A stretch of 64,000 bases of DNA from Streptomyces gossypii (GTDB taxonomy: Bacteria > Actinomycetota > Actinomycetes > Streptomycetales > Streptomycetaceae), in NCBI RefSeq assembly GCF_025165795.1, contig NZ_JAJAGO010000009.1:124001-188000 (forward strand), written 5' to 3'. Below the pieces are notes generated by a model. That model was given only the letters and a program-made list of their open reading frames with translations, was not told the origin of the DNA and did no database searches. Positions 1 through 8,213 of the stretch are shown in pieces. Each line of letters begins with the position of its first letter. Position 1 is the stretch's first letter. Both the position numbers and the translations under genes were made by a program.

Positions 1-369
1 GCCCTGGTTCGGCACCAGGATCTGCGGCGCCCGGGTGAAGCGTTCGCGGGACTCCTTGGGGCGGCCCGCCTCATAGGTCTCACTGTCGCCCCGGCACTCG
101 TCGACATACGGCAGCAGCAGATCGGCGAGCTGCTCGGCGAAGCGGAAACGCCGGGTGCGGTCGCGCGGCTGCTCCACCGTGAGCAGCACCGGGTGTCCGG
201 CGTCGGTACCCGCCATTGCGGCCAGCGGGGCGCATGCCTCCCCGGCGAGCGCCAGGGGGATGAAGACGAACGGAGGGTCGGCAAGCTGCTGGTGGCGCAC
301 GGTCGTGAGCCGTTCGGCGCGGCCCAAGGCGGCGGCGCGCAGTGTGGCCACGGTGCGGAGCAGGCTCAT
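1..369 (-). CDS. Unknown protein, N-terminal part only (runs off the left edge)
   Basis: Minus-strand gene whose start (ATG at 369) overlaps the TGA stop of the upstream nuclease-like gene in an ATGA junction, so the two are translationally coupled. The visible 123 residues begin MSLLRTVATLRAAALGRAER and contain a hydrophobic stretch (FVFIPLALAGEA) and a charged segment rich in Glu, Arg and Asp. I see no P-loop or other catalytic motif in this part and I do not recognise the family. The tight coupling to a Cas4-like nuclease suggests a DNA transaction role, but that is inference. The rest of the gene lies outside the window. Confidence 0.75.
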   Translation of the reverse strand, partial: MSLLRTVATLRAAALGRAERLTTVRHQQLADPPFVFIPLALAGEACAPLAAMAGTDAGHPVLLTVEQPRDRTRRFRFAEQLADLLLPYVDECRGDSETYEAGRPKESRERFTRAPQILVPNQG

Positions 370-1502
370 GCCGCGCCCCCGCCCCGCAGGTCGCGCAGGC
401 GGGCAGCCGTGCGCAGCAGCTCCGCGATCTCGGCCTGCTCCGGCTCCGGTTCCACGGTGCCGTCGATGAGCCCGAGGGCCGTACGGGTGGAGCCGATACC
501 GGGCAGATCGTTGCGTACCCCGGAGCCGAGGCGGGCGGGTTCACCGGCGGTCTCCGCCTCCTGGCGGCAGTACCGGGACATCTCGCAGAAGCTGAGGCAG
601 CTGGGGGAGTAGGCGGCCTCCAGGGCGCCGACGGAGGCGTCCAGCTCCCCGGCGTCGCGTACGGGGCTGCCCGCGGAGTCCTCGGCCAGGTCGAACGACG
701 CGTCGGCGGGGAGGGTTTCGGTGAGGTCGGCGGCGCGGCGGAGCCGTCCGAGCTGGAACTCCACGGCGTCCAGTTCCTGGCGCAGGTCGAGCAGCCTGCC
801 GTAGGGCCGGTTGGAGAAGTCCTTGGGGCAGATCAGCAGGAACTCGTCCGCGACGGCCTCCGGAGGCAGCCCGGCCCGGTGGAACGCCTGCCGCAGCGCG
901 ATCACGTGCACGGCGGCCTGCTTGACCGCCTCGGCCGTCCTGGCCGGATCGGCCTGGCCGTCGATCGCGGGGAAGGACCGGATCTCCACGGCGTAGAACC
1001 GGCCGCCGATGCGATGGGTGAGCGCGTCGGGCTCGAGAAAGGCGGTGCGGCCCGCGACGTCGAGAGTGAGCATCGGATGGCCGAGGATGAGCCGGTCCTC
1101 GTCGCCCGCGGCGATCCGCTCCAGCAGCCGTTGTGTCTCACGGGCGCGCACGGCGGGCGCGGAGTTCCCGGCGACCTCGGTCAGATCCGCCACGGCGGCT
1201 TCGGTGACCGGGACGGCGAGTTCGGTGCGCAGCAGCGAGACCAGTTCGGCATAGCCGCCCCAGGCGACGAGCGTCTCGAACGCCTGGCCCCGGGTGAGGG
1301 CGAACGGGGACTGCCCGAACCGTGGTTCGAACCCGATACGGGTGGCGAGCAGCGCCTTGTCGACCCCGGCGGCGTCCAGCACGGCACGGCGGGCGCAGGC
1401 GGGGTTGGCCGTCAGCGCGGTGATCTTGCGCGCCGTGTACGGCTCCGGGCTGGCGGGGCCGCGCAGACGCGCGAGCCGGTCCTCGGGCTGTTGCGGGAGC
1501 AT
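366..1502 (-). CDS. Cas4/AddB-like PD-(D/E)XK nuclease with predicted Fe-S cluster
   Basis: A 378-residue protein with the layout of iron-sulfur exonucleases of the Cas4/AddB type. One Cys lies near the N-terminus (C36) and three near the C-terminus (C302, C306, C312 in CLSFCEMSRYC), the usual set of four cluster ligands. Between them is a PD-(D/E)XK-like core: Asp159 in FLEPDAL, then E173-I-R175 on the next strand, and a later helix with Gln195 (QAAVHVIAL) like the Cas4 QxxxY helix. The usual ExK lysine is Arg here. No cas1, cas2 or CRISPR array is nearby, so it is not a CRISPR adaptation gene. It sits 60 bp after the 280-residue gene and overlaps the next gene by 4 bp. The fold call is from motif pattern; activity is inferred. 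Confidence 0.7.
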   Translation of the reverse strand: MLPQQPEDRLARLRGPASPEPYTARKITALTANPACARRAVLDAAGVDKALLATRIGFEPRFGQSPFALTRGQAFETLVAWGGYAELVSLLRTELAVPVTEAAVADLTEVAGNSAPAVRARETQRLLERIAAGDEDRLILGHPMLTLDVAGRTAFLEPDALTHRIGGRFYAVEIRSFPAIDGQADPARTAEAVKQAAVHVIALRQAFHRAGLPPEAVADEFLLICPKDFSNRPYGRLLDLRQELDAVEFQLGRLRRAADLTETLPADASFDLAEDSAGSPVRDAGELDASVGALEAAYSPSCLSFCEMSRYCRQEAETAGEPARLGSGVRNDLPGIGSTRTALGLIDGTVEPEPEQAEIAELLRTAARLRDLRGGGAA

Positions 1503-1562
1503 TGTCTCTTCTCACGGTGCGGGGTGGGTGCCGGGCGGTGCGGTGCGGTGCGGGTCGGCCGG

Positions 1563-2405
1563 TCAGGCCTCCGTGCCGCGGCGGACGACGCCCAGCGTCG
1601 CGACGCCGAACAACTGCTGTGCGGACGAGAGCTGTGCACGGGCGCGGGCCGCCGTCTCGGTGCGCTGCCGGTCGTCCGCAGCGCCGTGCATCGCGGCCTC
1701 GGTACGAACGGCCGCGATGATACGCCCCGGCTCCGGCTCCTCGTGCTCGTCCTCGTGCGCCCCCGGGATGTTGAGGGCGAAGCGGCGCAGCAGCCGTCCG
1801 CCGGACTCCGAGGGGGCGCAGCCGGAGACCCGGAGGCGCTCGGCATGCTCCGCGAGCCGTCCGGCGTGCGTGAGGAAGTCCGTACGCGGACCCAGTGGGC
1901 CGAGGACGCGGCGCTCCAGCGGCCAGGTGGAGAGGGCCAGCAGGCCGCGAGCCGGCGCCAGCCGGTCGTGGGTGAGCGCAGCACAGATGTGGTAGCGGCG
2001 TGCCTGCGCCACGGCGCCGGCCGAGCCCTGGGCGAGAGCGGCACGCTCCTCGTCGCGGCGGAGCGCGGCGAGCTGCGGGACGACCAGGGGGCCGTGGAAG
2101 AACGCCTCGTGCACGGAGGAGATCAGCTTCGGTGACGCGGGAGCGCCGAGGAGGGCCAGCGCCCGGTGGACCTGCTCGCGTACGGGGACGGCCTGCTCGC
2201 GTATGGGGACGGCCTGGGCGGGATCCGGGGCGGCCGGGTGGGTGTCCGGCGCGACCCCGAGCACGGTGTGCCAGGCGGCCTCCGCCGCCCGCAGTTCGCT
2301 GCGGGAGCGCGCCAGCGCCGCCTTGTCACGGGCCCGTAGGGCGCCGCGCACGGCTCCTCGCAGGGCCGTCATCCGCGCTTCGAGCTCCTCCAGCGACTCC
2401 GCCAT
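1563..2405 (-). CDS. Unknown helical protein with possible winged-helix segment
   Basis: First gene of a minus-strand set of at least three. The 280-residue product starts with a charged coiled-coil-like helix (ESLEELEARMTALRGAV). A short internal duplication follows (AVPIREQ then AVPVREQ, from an 18-bp repeat near 2171-2210). Next comes RALALLGAPASPKLISSV, which resembles the helix-turn-helix part of a winged-helix domain. The C-terminal half is helical and Arg/Ala-rich. No catalytic motif is visible. The start at 2405 lacks an obvious Shine-Dalgarno sequence. A DNA-binding partner of the downstream nuclease is a plausible but unproven role. Confidence 0.7.
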   Translation of the reverse strand: MAESLEELEARMTALRGAVRGALRARDKAALARSRSELRAAEAAWHTVLGVAPDTHPAAPDPAQAVPIREQAVPVREQVHRALALLGAPASPKLISSVHEAFFHGPLVVPQLAALRRDEERAALAQGSAGAVAQARRYHICAALTHDRLAPARGLLALSTWPLERRVLGPLGPRTDFLTHAGRLAEHAERLRVSGCAPSESGGRLLRRFALNIPGAHEDEHEEPEPGRIIAAVRTEAAMHGAADDRQRTETAARARAQLSSAQQLFGVATLGVVRRGTEA

Positions 2406-2414
2406 ACGGATACG

Positions 2415-3473
2415 CTAGCGCGCGGCGTGCTCCTCGCCCCGACGGCGGTCCGGGCCGGACGCTGTGGCGGCGGTGGCCGGGGATGCCGCCGGACCCTGTC
2501 CGCCCGGGTTGCTCGCCGTGGCGGCGGAAGGATGTGCCGCCTCCGCCTCCGCCTCCGCTGCCGCCGCCGTGGCGCGCAGGGCCGCCCGCCCCCGGTGCGC
2601 GTTGCGCAGCGCGTCCCAGGTGAGCACGCACAGCGCCGTCCAGATGAGCAGGAAGCCCGCCAGCCGCTCCACCGGCATCGGCTCGTGGAAGACGAGCAGC
2701 CCGAGGACGAACATGAAGGCGGGCGCCATGTACTGGAGCAGCCCGATCGTGGACAGCGGCAGCCGTACCGCCGCGGCGCCGAAGAAGATCAGCGGCGCCG
2801 CGGTCGCCAGTCCGGTACCGGCGAGCAGCAGCGCGTGCCCTGCCCCGTCGGTGGTGAAGGTGCTGTCGCCCCGGGCGCTGAGCCAGATCAGGAAGACCAG
2901 CGCGGGCAGGAACTGCAGGGAGGTCTCGGCGCTGAAGCCCTCCAGGCCGCCGAGCTTCACATGCTTCTTGATCAGCCCGTATGTGGCGAAGGTGATCGCG
3001 AGGCCGATGGAGAGCCACGGCACCTGGCCGTAGCCGATCGCCAGCACGATGACGGCGACGACGCCGATGCCGACGGCCGACCACTGCGCGGGCCGCAGCC
3101 GCTCGCGCAGCAGCAGGACGCCGAAGGCGATGGAGACCAGCGGGTTGATGAAGTAGCCGAGGGACGCTTCGAGGACCCGGTCGCTGGTGACCGCCCAGAT
3201 GAACATCGCCCAGTTCAGCGAGATCACCGTGGTCGCGAGCAGGACGAGCCCCAGCTTGCGCGGCTCCCGCAGCAGCGGCCGTATCCAGGACCAGCGGCGG
3301 GCCAGGGTCAGGATCAGCGCGGCGGTGGGCAGCGACCACAGCATGCGGTGGGCGAGCATCTCGGTCGCGCCGGTGGATTCGAGCAGGTGCCAGTAGAGCG
3401 GCAGCAGCCCCCACAGCCCGTAGGCAGTGAACCCGAATATCAGCCCGGTACGGGTCTCGCTCGTCGGCTGCAT
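2415..3473 (-). CDS. rarD: RarD/EamA-family membrane transporter
   Basis: Ten-helix drug/metabolite transporter of the RarD branch of the EamA superfamily. N-terminal signature residues (GLIFGFTAYGLWGLLPLYW) and two repeated five-helix halves are evident. The C-terminus carries a roughly 60-residue Ala/Glu/Pro-rich cytoplasmic tail that is not part of the fold. An upstream in-frame start exists at 3521, but the ATG at 3473 is preceded by AGGAGG six bases away, so 3473 is chosen. RarD was first linked to chloramphenicol sensitivity; the natural substrate is unknown. It is convergent with nothing and is followed 10 bp later by the 280-residue gene. Confidence 0.93.
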   Translation of the reverse strand: MQPTSETRTGLIFGFTAYGLWGLLPLYWHLLESTGATEMLAHRMLWSLPTAALILTLARRWSWIRPLLREPRKLGLVLLATTVISLNWAMFIWAVTSDRVLEASLGYFINPLVSIAFGVLLLRERLRPAQWSAVGIGVVAVIVLAIGYGQVPWLSIGLAITFATYGLIKKHVKLGGLEGFSAETSLQFLPALVFLIWLSARGDSTFTTDGAGHALLLAGTGLATAAPLIFFGAAAVRLPLSTIGLLQYMAPAFMFVLGLLVFHEPMPVERLAGFLLIWTALCVLTWDALRNAHRGRAALRATAAAAEAEAEAAHPSAATASNPGGQGPAASPATAATASGPDRRRGEEHAAR

Positions 3474-3584
3474 CGGGGGCCTCCTGGTGTCCGGCAACCC
3501 GACGAAGGTAACGCGCGACAACCCCGGCTGTCATTTCCGTTCCGCAGAACGGTCATGACAGCCGGGGTGGCGCTCGCGGGCAGG

Positions 3585-4700
3585 TCAGCCCACGACCGTC
3601 CAGGTGTCCCGGCCGGCCAGCAGCGCGGCGAGGTCGCCCTTGCCCTGCTGCTCGACTGCCTTCTCCAGCTGGTCGGCCATGCCCTGCTCGTAGATCGGCC
3701 GCTGCACGCTGCGCAGCACGCCGATCGGCGTGTGGTGCAGCGTGTCCGCGTCGGCGAGCCGGGAGAGGGCGAAGGCGGTGATCGGGGAGGCGGCGTGCGC
3801 GTCGTGCACCAGGATGCCGTGCGTGCCGTGCTCGGTGACGTCGACGATGCGGAGGTCACCCGTCGCCTGATCGCGGACGACGCCCTTGGCGCCGAGGCCG
3901 TCCCCGCCGTCCTCCTCGAGGTAGGGCAGGCCGAAGCGGATCGGTTCGCCGTGCTCCAGCCGGATCACGGCCTCCTGCGCCTGTTCCTTGTCCTTGAGGA
4001 CTTCGAAGGCACCGTCGTTGAAGATGTTGCAGTTCTGGTAGATCTCCACCAGTGCCGTGCCGGGGTGGTCGGCGGCGGCCCGGAGCACCGAGGTGAGGTG
4101 CTTGCGGTCCGAGTCGACCGTACGGGCCACGAAGCTCGCCTCGGCGCCGAGCGCGAGGGAGACCGGGTTGAAGGGTGCTTCCAGCGAGCCCATCGGCGTG
4201 GACTTGGTGATCTTCCCGGCCTCGGAGGTCGGTGAGTACTGCCCCTTCGTCAGTCCGTAGATCCGGTTGTTGAAAAGCAGGATCTTCAGATTGACGTTCC
4301 GGCGGAGCGTGTGGATCAGGTGGTTTCCACCGATCGAGAGCGCGTCACCGTCACCCGTGACGACCCAGACGGACAGGTCGCGGCGCGCCGCCGCCAGCCC
4401 CGTCGCGATCGTCGGCGCGCGGCCGTGGATCGAGTGCATCCCATAAGTGTTGAGGTAGTACGGGAAGCGCGAGGAGCAGCCGATGCCGGAGACGAAGACG
4501 ATGTTCTCCTTCGCCAGCCCCAGATCCGGCATGAAGCCCTGCACTGCCGCCAGCACGGCGTAGTCGCCGCATCCCGGGCACCAGCGGACTTCCTGGTCGG
4601 ACTTGAAGTCCTTCATCGTCTGCTTGGACTCGGCCTTGGGCACCAGGGAGAGCGGGCTCCGGCCCTCGTGGGTAACCGGCCCCATAACCTGCTCAGCCAT
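3585..4700 (-). CDS. korB: 2-oxoglutarate:ferredoxin oxidoreductase, beta subunit
   Basis: Thiamine-diphosphate-binding subunit of the enzyme that decarboxylates 2-oxoglutarate to succinyl-CoA and passes electrons to ferredoxin. Visible hallmarks are WCPGCGDY and SGIGCSSRFP (Fe-S ligands), the TPP/Mg motif GDGDALSIGGNH, and a fourth Cys in IYQNCNIF. Length (371) is slightly above the family norm because of an N-terminal extension. The ATG at 4700 overlaps the last codons of korA by 8 bp, so the two are co-translated. It acts in the cytoplasm as an (alpha-beta) heterodimer or heterotetramer and can replace or supplement the NAD-linked 2-oxoglutarate dehydrogenase. Confidence 0.97.
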   Translation of the reverse strand: MAEQVMGPVTHEGRSPLSLVPKAESKQTMKDFKSDQEVRWCPGCGDYAVLAAVQGFMPDLGLAKENIVFVSGIGCSSRFPYYLNTYGMHSIHGRAPTIATGLAAARRDLSVWVVTGDGDALSIGGNHLIHTLRRNVNLKILLFNNRIYGLTKGQYSPTSEAGKITKSTPMGSLEAPFNPVSLALGAEASFVARTVDSDRKHLTSVLRAAADHPGTALVEIYQNCNIFNDGAFEVLKDKEQAQEAVIRLEHGEPIRFGLPYLEEDGGDGLGAKGVVRDQATGDLRIVDVTEHGTHGILVHDAHAASPITAFALSRLADADTLHHTPIGVLRSVQRPIYEQGMADQLEKAVEQQGKGDLAALLAGRDTWTVVG

Positions 4701-6612
4701 GTGTGAGGGTCTCCTTGAGCACGTCCGCGAGCTGTTCCGCCTTGAACGGCAGGCCGCGGACCTGTGTATAGGACTGGGCGTCGACCAGATACTTGGCGCG
4801 CAGCAAGGAGGCCAGCTGACCGAGGTTCATCTCGGGCACCACCACCTTGTCGTAGCGTGCCAGAACCTCGCCGAGATTGGCGGGGAACGGGTTGACGTAA
4901 CGCAGATGCGCCTGGGCGATGCGGTGCTGTCCCTCGCGCCGGATCCGGCGCACGGCGGCGGTGATCGGACCGTAGGTCGAACCCCAGCCCAGCACCAGCA
5001 CCTTCGCCGGACCGTCGTCACCGGAGCCCGGGTCGTCGACCTCGACGTCGGGGACGGCGACGCCGTCGACCTTCGCCTGCCGGGTGCGCACCATGAACTC
5101 GTGGTTGGCCGGGTCGTACGAGATGTTCCCCGAGCCGTCCTGCTTCTCGATGCCGCCGATCCGGTGCTCCAGGCCGGGAGTGCCGGGCACCGCCCAGGGC
5201 CGCGCCAGCGTCTGAGGGTCGCGCTTGTACGGCCAGAAGACCTCGGTGCCGTCGTCCAGCGTGTGGTTCGGCCCCTGGGCGAACTGCACGCGCAGGTCGG
5301 GGAGTTCGTGCACCTCGGGGATGCGCCACGGCTCCGAGCCGTTGGCAAGGTAGCCGTCCGACAGCAGGAAGACCGGGGTGCGGTACGTCAGCGCGATGCG
5401 GGCGGCGTCCAGCGCGGCCGTGAAGCAGTCCGCCGGGGTGGAGGGCGCCACGATCGGCACCGGGGCCTCGCCGTTGCGCCCGTACATCGCCTGGAGGAGG
5501 TCGGCCTGCTCGGTCTTGGTGGGGAGCCCGGTCGACGGGCCGCCGCGCTGGACGTCGATCACCAGCAGGGGCAGCTCCAGCGAGACCGCGAGGCCGATCG
5601 CCTCGGACTTCAGGGCCACCCCCGGGCCGGAGGTCGTCGTCACGCCGAGCGCACCACCGAAGGCGGCACCGAGAGCGGCACCGATTCCGGCGACCTCGTC
5701 CTCCGCCTGGAAGGTCCGTATACCGAAGTTCTTGTGCTTGGACAGCTCGTGCAGCACGTCCGAGGCGGGTGTGATCGGGTACGAGCCGAGGAAGAGCGGG
5801 AGATCCGCCTGCTGGGACGCGGCGATCAGACCGTAGGACAGCGCGAGGTTGCCCGAGATGTTGCGGTAGGTGCCCGGCGGGAACGCCGAAGTCGCCGGGG
5901 CCACCTCGTAACTGACGGCGAAGTCCTCGGTCGTCTCGCCGAAGTTCCACCCGGCCCGGAAGGCCGCGACGTTGGCCTCCGCCAGGGTGGGCTTCTTCGC
6001 GAACTTCGTCCGCAGGAACTGCTCCGTCGACTCCGTCGGCCGGTGGTACATCCAGGACAGCAGCCCCAGCGCGAACATGTTCTTCGAGCGGCCGGCGTCC
6101 TTGCGGGACAGGTCGTAGCTCTTGAGCGCCTCGACCGTCAGCGTGGTCAGCGGCACGGGATGCACGCTGTAGCCGTCCAGGGAGCCGTCCGCCAGCGGGT
6201 CGGCGTCGTAGCCGACCTTCGCCATCGCCCGCTTGGTGAACTCGTCGGTATTGATGATCAGCTCGGCGCCGCGCGGCAGATCTCCGACGTTCGCCTTCAG
6301 CGCCGCCGGGTTCATCGCCACCAGGACGTTTGGTGCGTCGCCCGGCGTGAGGATGTCGTGATCCGCGAAGTGCAGCTGGAAACTGGAAACGCCGGGAAGC
6401 GTCCCGGCAGGGGCGCGGATCTCGGCGGGGAAATTGGGCAGAGTGGACAAGTCGTTGCCGAAGGAGGCCGTCTCCGAGGTGAAGCGGTCCCCCGTCAACT
6501 GCATGCCGTCGCCGGAGTCCCCCGCGAACCGGATGATCACCCGGTCCAGCCGCCGGACCTCTTTCTCGCCTGACGGCCGTTCTCCGGCTGGGCTACTGAC
6601 CTGGCTGGTCAC
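4693..6612 (-). CDS. korA: 2-oxoglutarate:ferredoxin oxidoreductase, fused gamma-alpha subunit
   Basis: 639-residue subunit with the gamma domain at the N-terminus (RVIIRFAGDSGDGMQLTG, roughly residues 20-200) fused to the alpha (pyrimidine-binding) domain, the arrangement typical of actinobacterial and mycobacterial KorA. The alpha part shows GSYPITPASD, FQAEDEVAGIGAALGA and TTSGPGVALKSE. The start is GTG at 6612, with GAGGGAGG 11 bases upstream. It is the first gene of korA-korB. The 230 bp upstream region separates it from the two-component regulator, which is read in the same direction. Confidence 0.97.
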   Translation of the reverse strand: MTSQVSSPAGERPSGEKEVRRLDRVIIRFAGDSGDGMQLTGDRFTSETASFGNDLSTLPNFPAEIRAPAGTLPGVSSFQLHFADHDILTPGDAPNVLVAMNPAALKANVGDLPRGAELIINTDEFTKRAMAKVGYDADPLADGSLDGYSVHPVPLTTLTVEALKSYDLSRKDAGRSKNMFALGLLSWMYHRPTESTEQFLRTKFAKKPTLAEANVAAFRAGWNFGETTEDFAVSYEVAPATSAFPPGTYRNISGNLALSYGLIAASQQADLPLFLGSYPITPASDVLHELSKHKNFGIRTFQAEDEVAGIGAALGAAFGGALGVTTTSGPGVALKSEAIGLAVSLELPLLVIDVQRGGPSTGLPTKTEQADLLQAMYGRNGEAPVPIVAPSTPADCFTAALDAARIALTYRTPVFLLSDGYLANGSEPWRIPEVHELPDLRVQFAQGPNHTLDDGTEVFWPYKRDPQTLARPWAVPGTPGLEHRIGGIEKQDGSGNISYDPANHEFMVRTRQAKVDGVAVPDVEVDDPGSGDDGPAKVLVLGWGSTYGPITAAVRRIRREGQHRIAQAHLRYVNPFPANLGEVLARYDKVVVPEMNLGQLASLLRAKYLVDAQSYTQVRGLPFKAEQLADVLKETLTHG

Positions 6613-6842
6613 AGTGATTCAGACCTCCCTCGAGGCGGTGTCTCGGCGCCCATCCTACGTGGTAAGGGTCGCCATACTGTGCTACTCCTCCAGGCGCACG
6701 CCGCACTTGAACACTCCCTATGCCCCGGTGTAACACCATCTGCCCCCTCTTCGTGCGGTACTGAGTCCCACCTCACACGTTTGCGCCCGGAGTGAGGCGG
6801 CGCGGGGTGCGAGGTGAGCGGGTGAGGGGGTGACGGACGAGG

Positions 6843-7502
6843 TCAGGAGTTGAGATAGGTGAGCACGGCGAGCACCCGCCGGTGGTCCCCGTCGCTCGGC
6901 GAGAGGCCGAGCTTCTGAAAGATGTTGCTGACATGCTTCTCGACCGCGCCATGGCTCACCACGAGCCGCGCGGCGATCGCCGAGTTCGTACGGCCCTCCG
7001 CCATCAGCCCCAGCACCTCCCGCTCGCGCGGGGTCAACCCGGTCAGCACATCCTGCTTCCGGCTGCGGCCCAGCAGCTGCGCGACCACCTCCGGGTCGAG
7101 CGCGGTGCCGCCCTTCGCCACCCGTACGACCGCGTCCACGAACTCCCGTACCTCGGCCACCCGGTCCTTCAGGAGATAACCGACACCGTGGCTCGAACCG
7201 GCCAGCAGCTCCGTCGCGTACTGCTCCTCCACATACTGGGACAGCACCAGCACACCCAGCCCCGGATGCGCGGCCCGCAGCTGGACGGAGGCCCGCACAC
7301 CCTCGTCGGTGTGCGTCGGCGGCATCCGGACGTCAGCGACCACGACATCGGGCAGCTCTCCGACCGCCGCGAGCTCCGCCACCGTCTTGACCAGCGCTTC
7401 CCCGTCACCGACTCCGGCGACGACATCATGCCCGCGGTCGGTGAGCAGCCGGGTCAGTCCCTCCCTCAGCAGCACCGAATCCTCGGCGATGACCACGCGC
7501 AC
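6843..7502 (-). CDS. NarL/LuxR-family two-component response regulator
   Basis: Receiver domain (IAEDSVLLREGL, phospho-acceptor Asp in VVADVRMPP at about residue 57, conserved Lys in YLLKDRV) followed by a LuxR-type helix-turn-helix (LTPREREVLGLMAEGRTNSAIAARL). I start it at the GTG at 7502 because GGAGG lies five bases upstream; a longer in-frame start at 7535 would add 11 residues. Two paralogous HisKA_3 kinases lie upstream on the same strand and are its probable partners. The korAB operon is immediately downstream, which makes it a candidate target. Confidence 0.93.
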   Translation of the reverse strand: MRVVIAEDSVLLREGLTRLLTDRGHDVVAGVGDGEALVKTVAELAAVGELPDVVVADVRMPPTHTDEGVRASVQLRAAHPGLGVLVLSQYVEEQYATELLAGSSHGVGYLLKDRVAEVREFVDAVVRVAKGGTALDPEVVAQLLGRSRKQDVLTGLTPREREVLGLMAEGRTNSAIAARLVVSHGAVEKHVSNIFQKLGLSPSDGDHRRVLAVLTYLNS

Positions 7503-7599
7503 TCTGTCCTCCACGTTTTCCGCCCCCCGGCTCACGATGAGATGCCCTCAGCATCCCACGTCCGCCGGAACCCCCACCGCCCCTGCGCCAAGGCATCCC

Positions 7600-8213
7600 C
7601 GCCCCGCCCGGCGCATGCGCCGGGGCCCGCGGGGCCCCGCCTCCCGCCCCGGCGGCTCCGCGCCCAGCCCGGGCCGGACTGCCCCGCCCTGCCCTCACCC
7701 GCCGCCACGGCGAGCAGCTCCCCCGGCCGTGTCCGGCGGAATCCCCGCCGCCTCGGCGACCTGACCTCCCCGGCTCGGCCCGGCCCGGCCCGCGCGTGCG
7801 GCAGGGCCCTCTCCCGCCACCACGGAGCCGGGCCCCCGAACGGGGCCCGGCGGAGTCCCCGCCGACCGCCCCACGTCGGCTAGTGCCGCCCGCTCGTGCG
7901 CCGGGCCCGCCGGGCCCCGCCTCGCGCTGGCGCGGCCCGGCGGCCGGCGTGGCCGGACGATCCCCGCCCTCTCCCGCCGCCACAGCGGGCGACTTTCGCG
8001 GACTGAGTCCGGCGAAATCCCCGCGACCCGGTCCGCGCGTGCGCCGGGGCCCGCAGGGTCTCCGCCTCGCCTGCGCCGGTCTGCGACCGAAGGGGTCGGG
8101 GCCGCCGCCCCGTTTCCCGCCGCCACGGGGGCGGCCCCCCGACGGGGCCGGCGCGGAATCCCCGCCGACGGTGCCGCGTGCCGCCCCACGTCGGCCGCAG
8201 CCGCCCGCAAGGG
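7600..8213. repeat. Gene-free gap filled with four imperfect GC-rich repeat units
   Basis: The 710-bp space between the sensor kinase and its response regulator has no convincing gene. It contains about four degenerate copies of a GC-rich unit, starting near 7611, 7790, 7888 and 8030. Each carries a core like GTGCGCCGGGGCCCGC and ends with a motif like GGCGGAATCCCCGCC (near 7735, 7847, 8010 and 8155). The copies vary in length through internal deletions. The cores and end motifs are palindromic, so RNA from this region should fold strongly. Function unknown. Confidence 0.6.

Noticed and set aside
366..1502. Cas4 gene of a CRISPR system
   Set aside because: No cas1/cas2, no effector genes and no repeat-spacer array in the window; only the fold resembles Cas4.
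4603..6573. 656-residue plus-strand frame opposite korA
   Set aside because: Shadow of korA; low-complexity Arg/Gly/Val composition and no motif.
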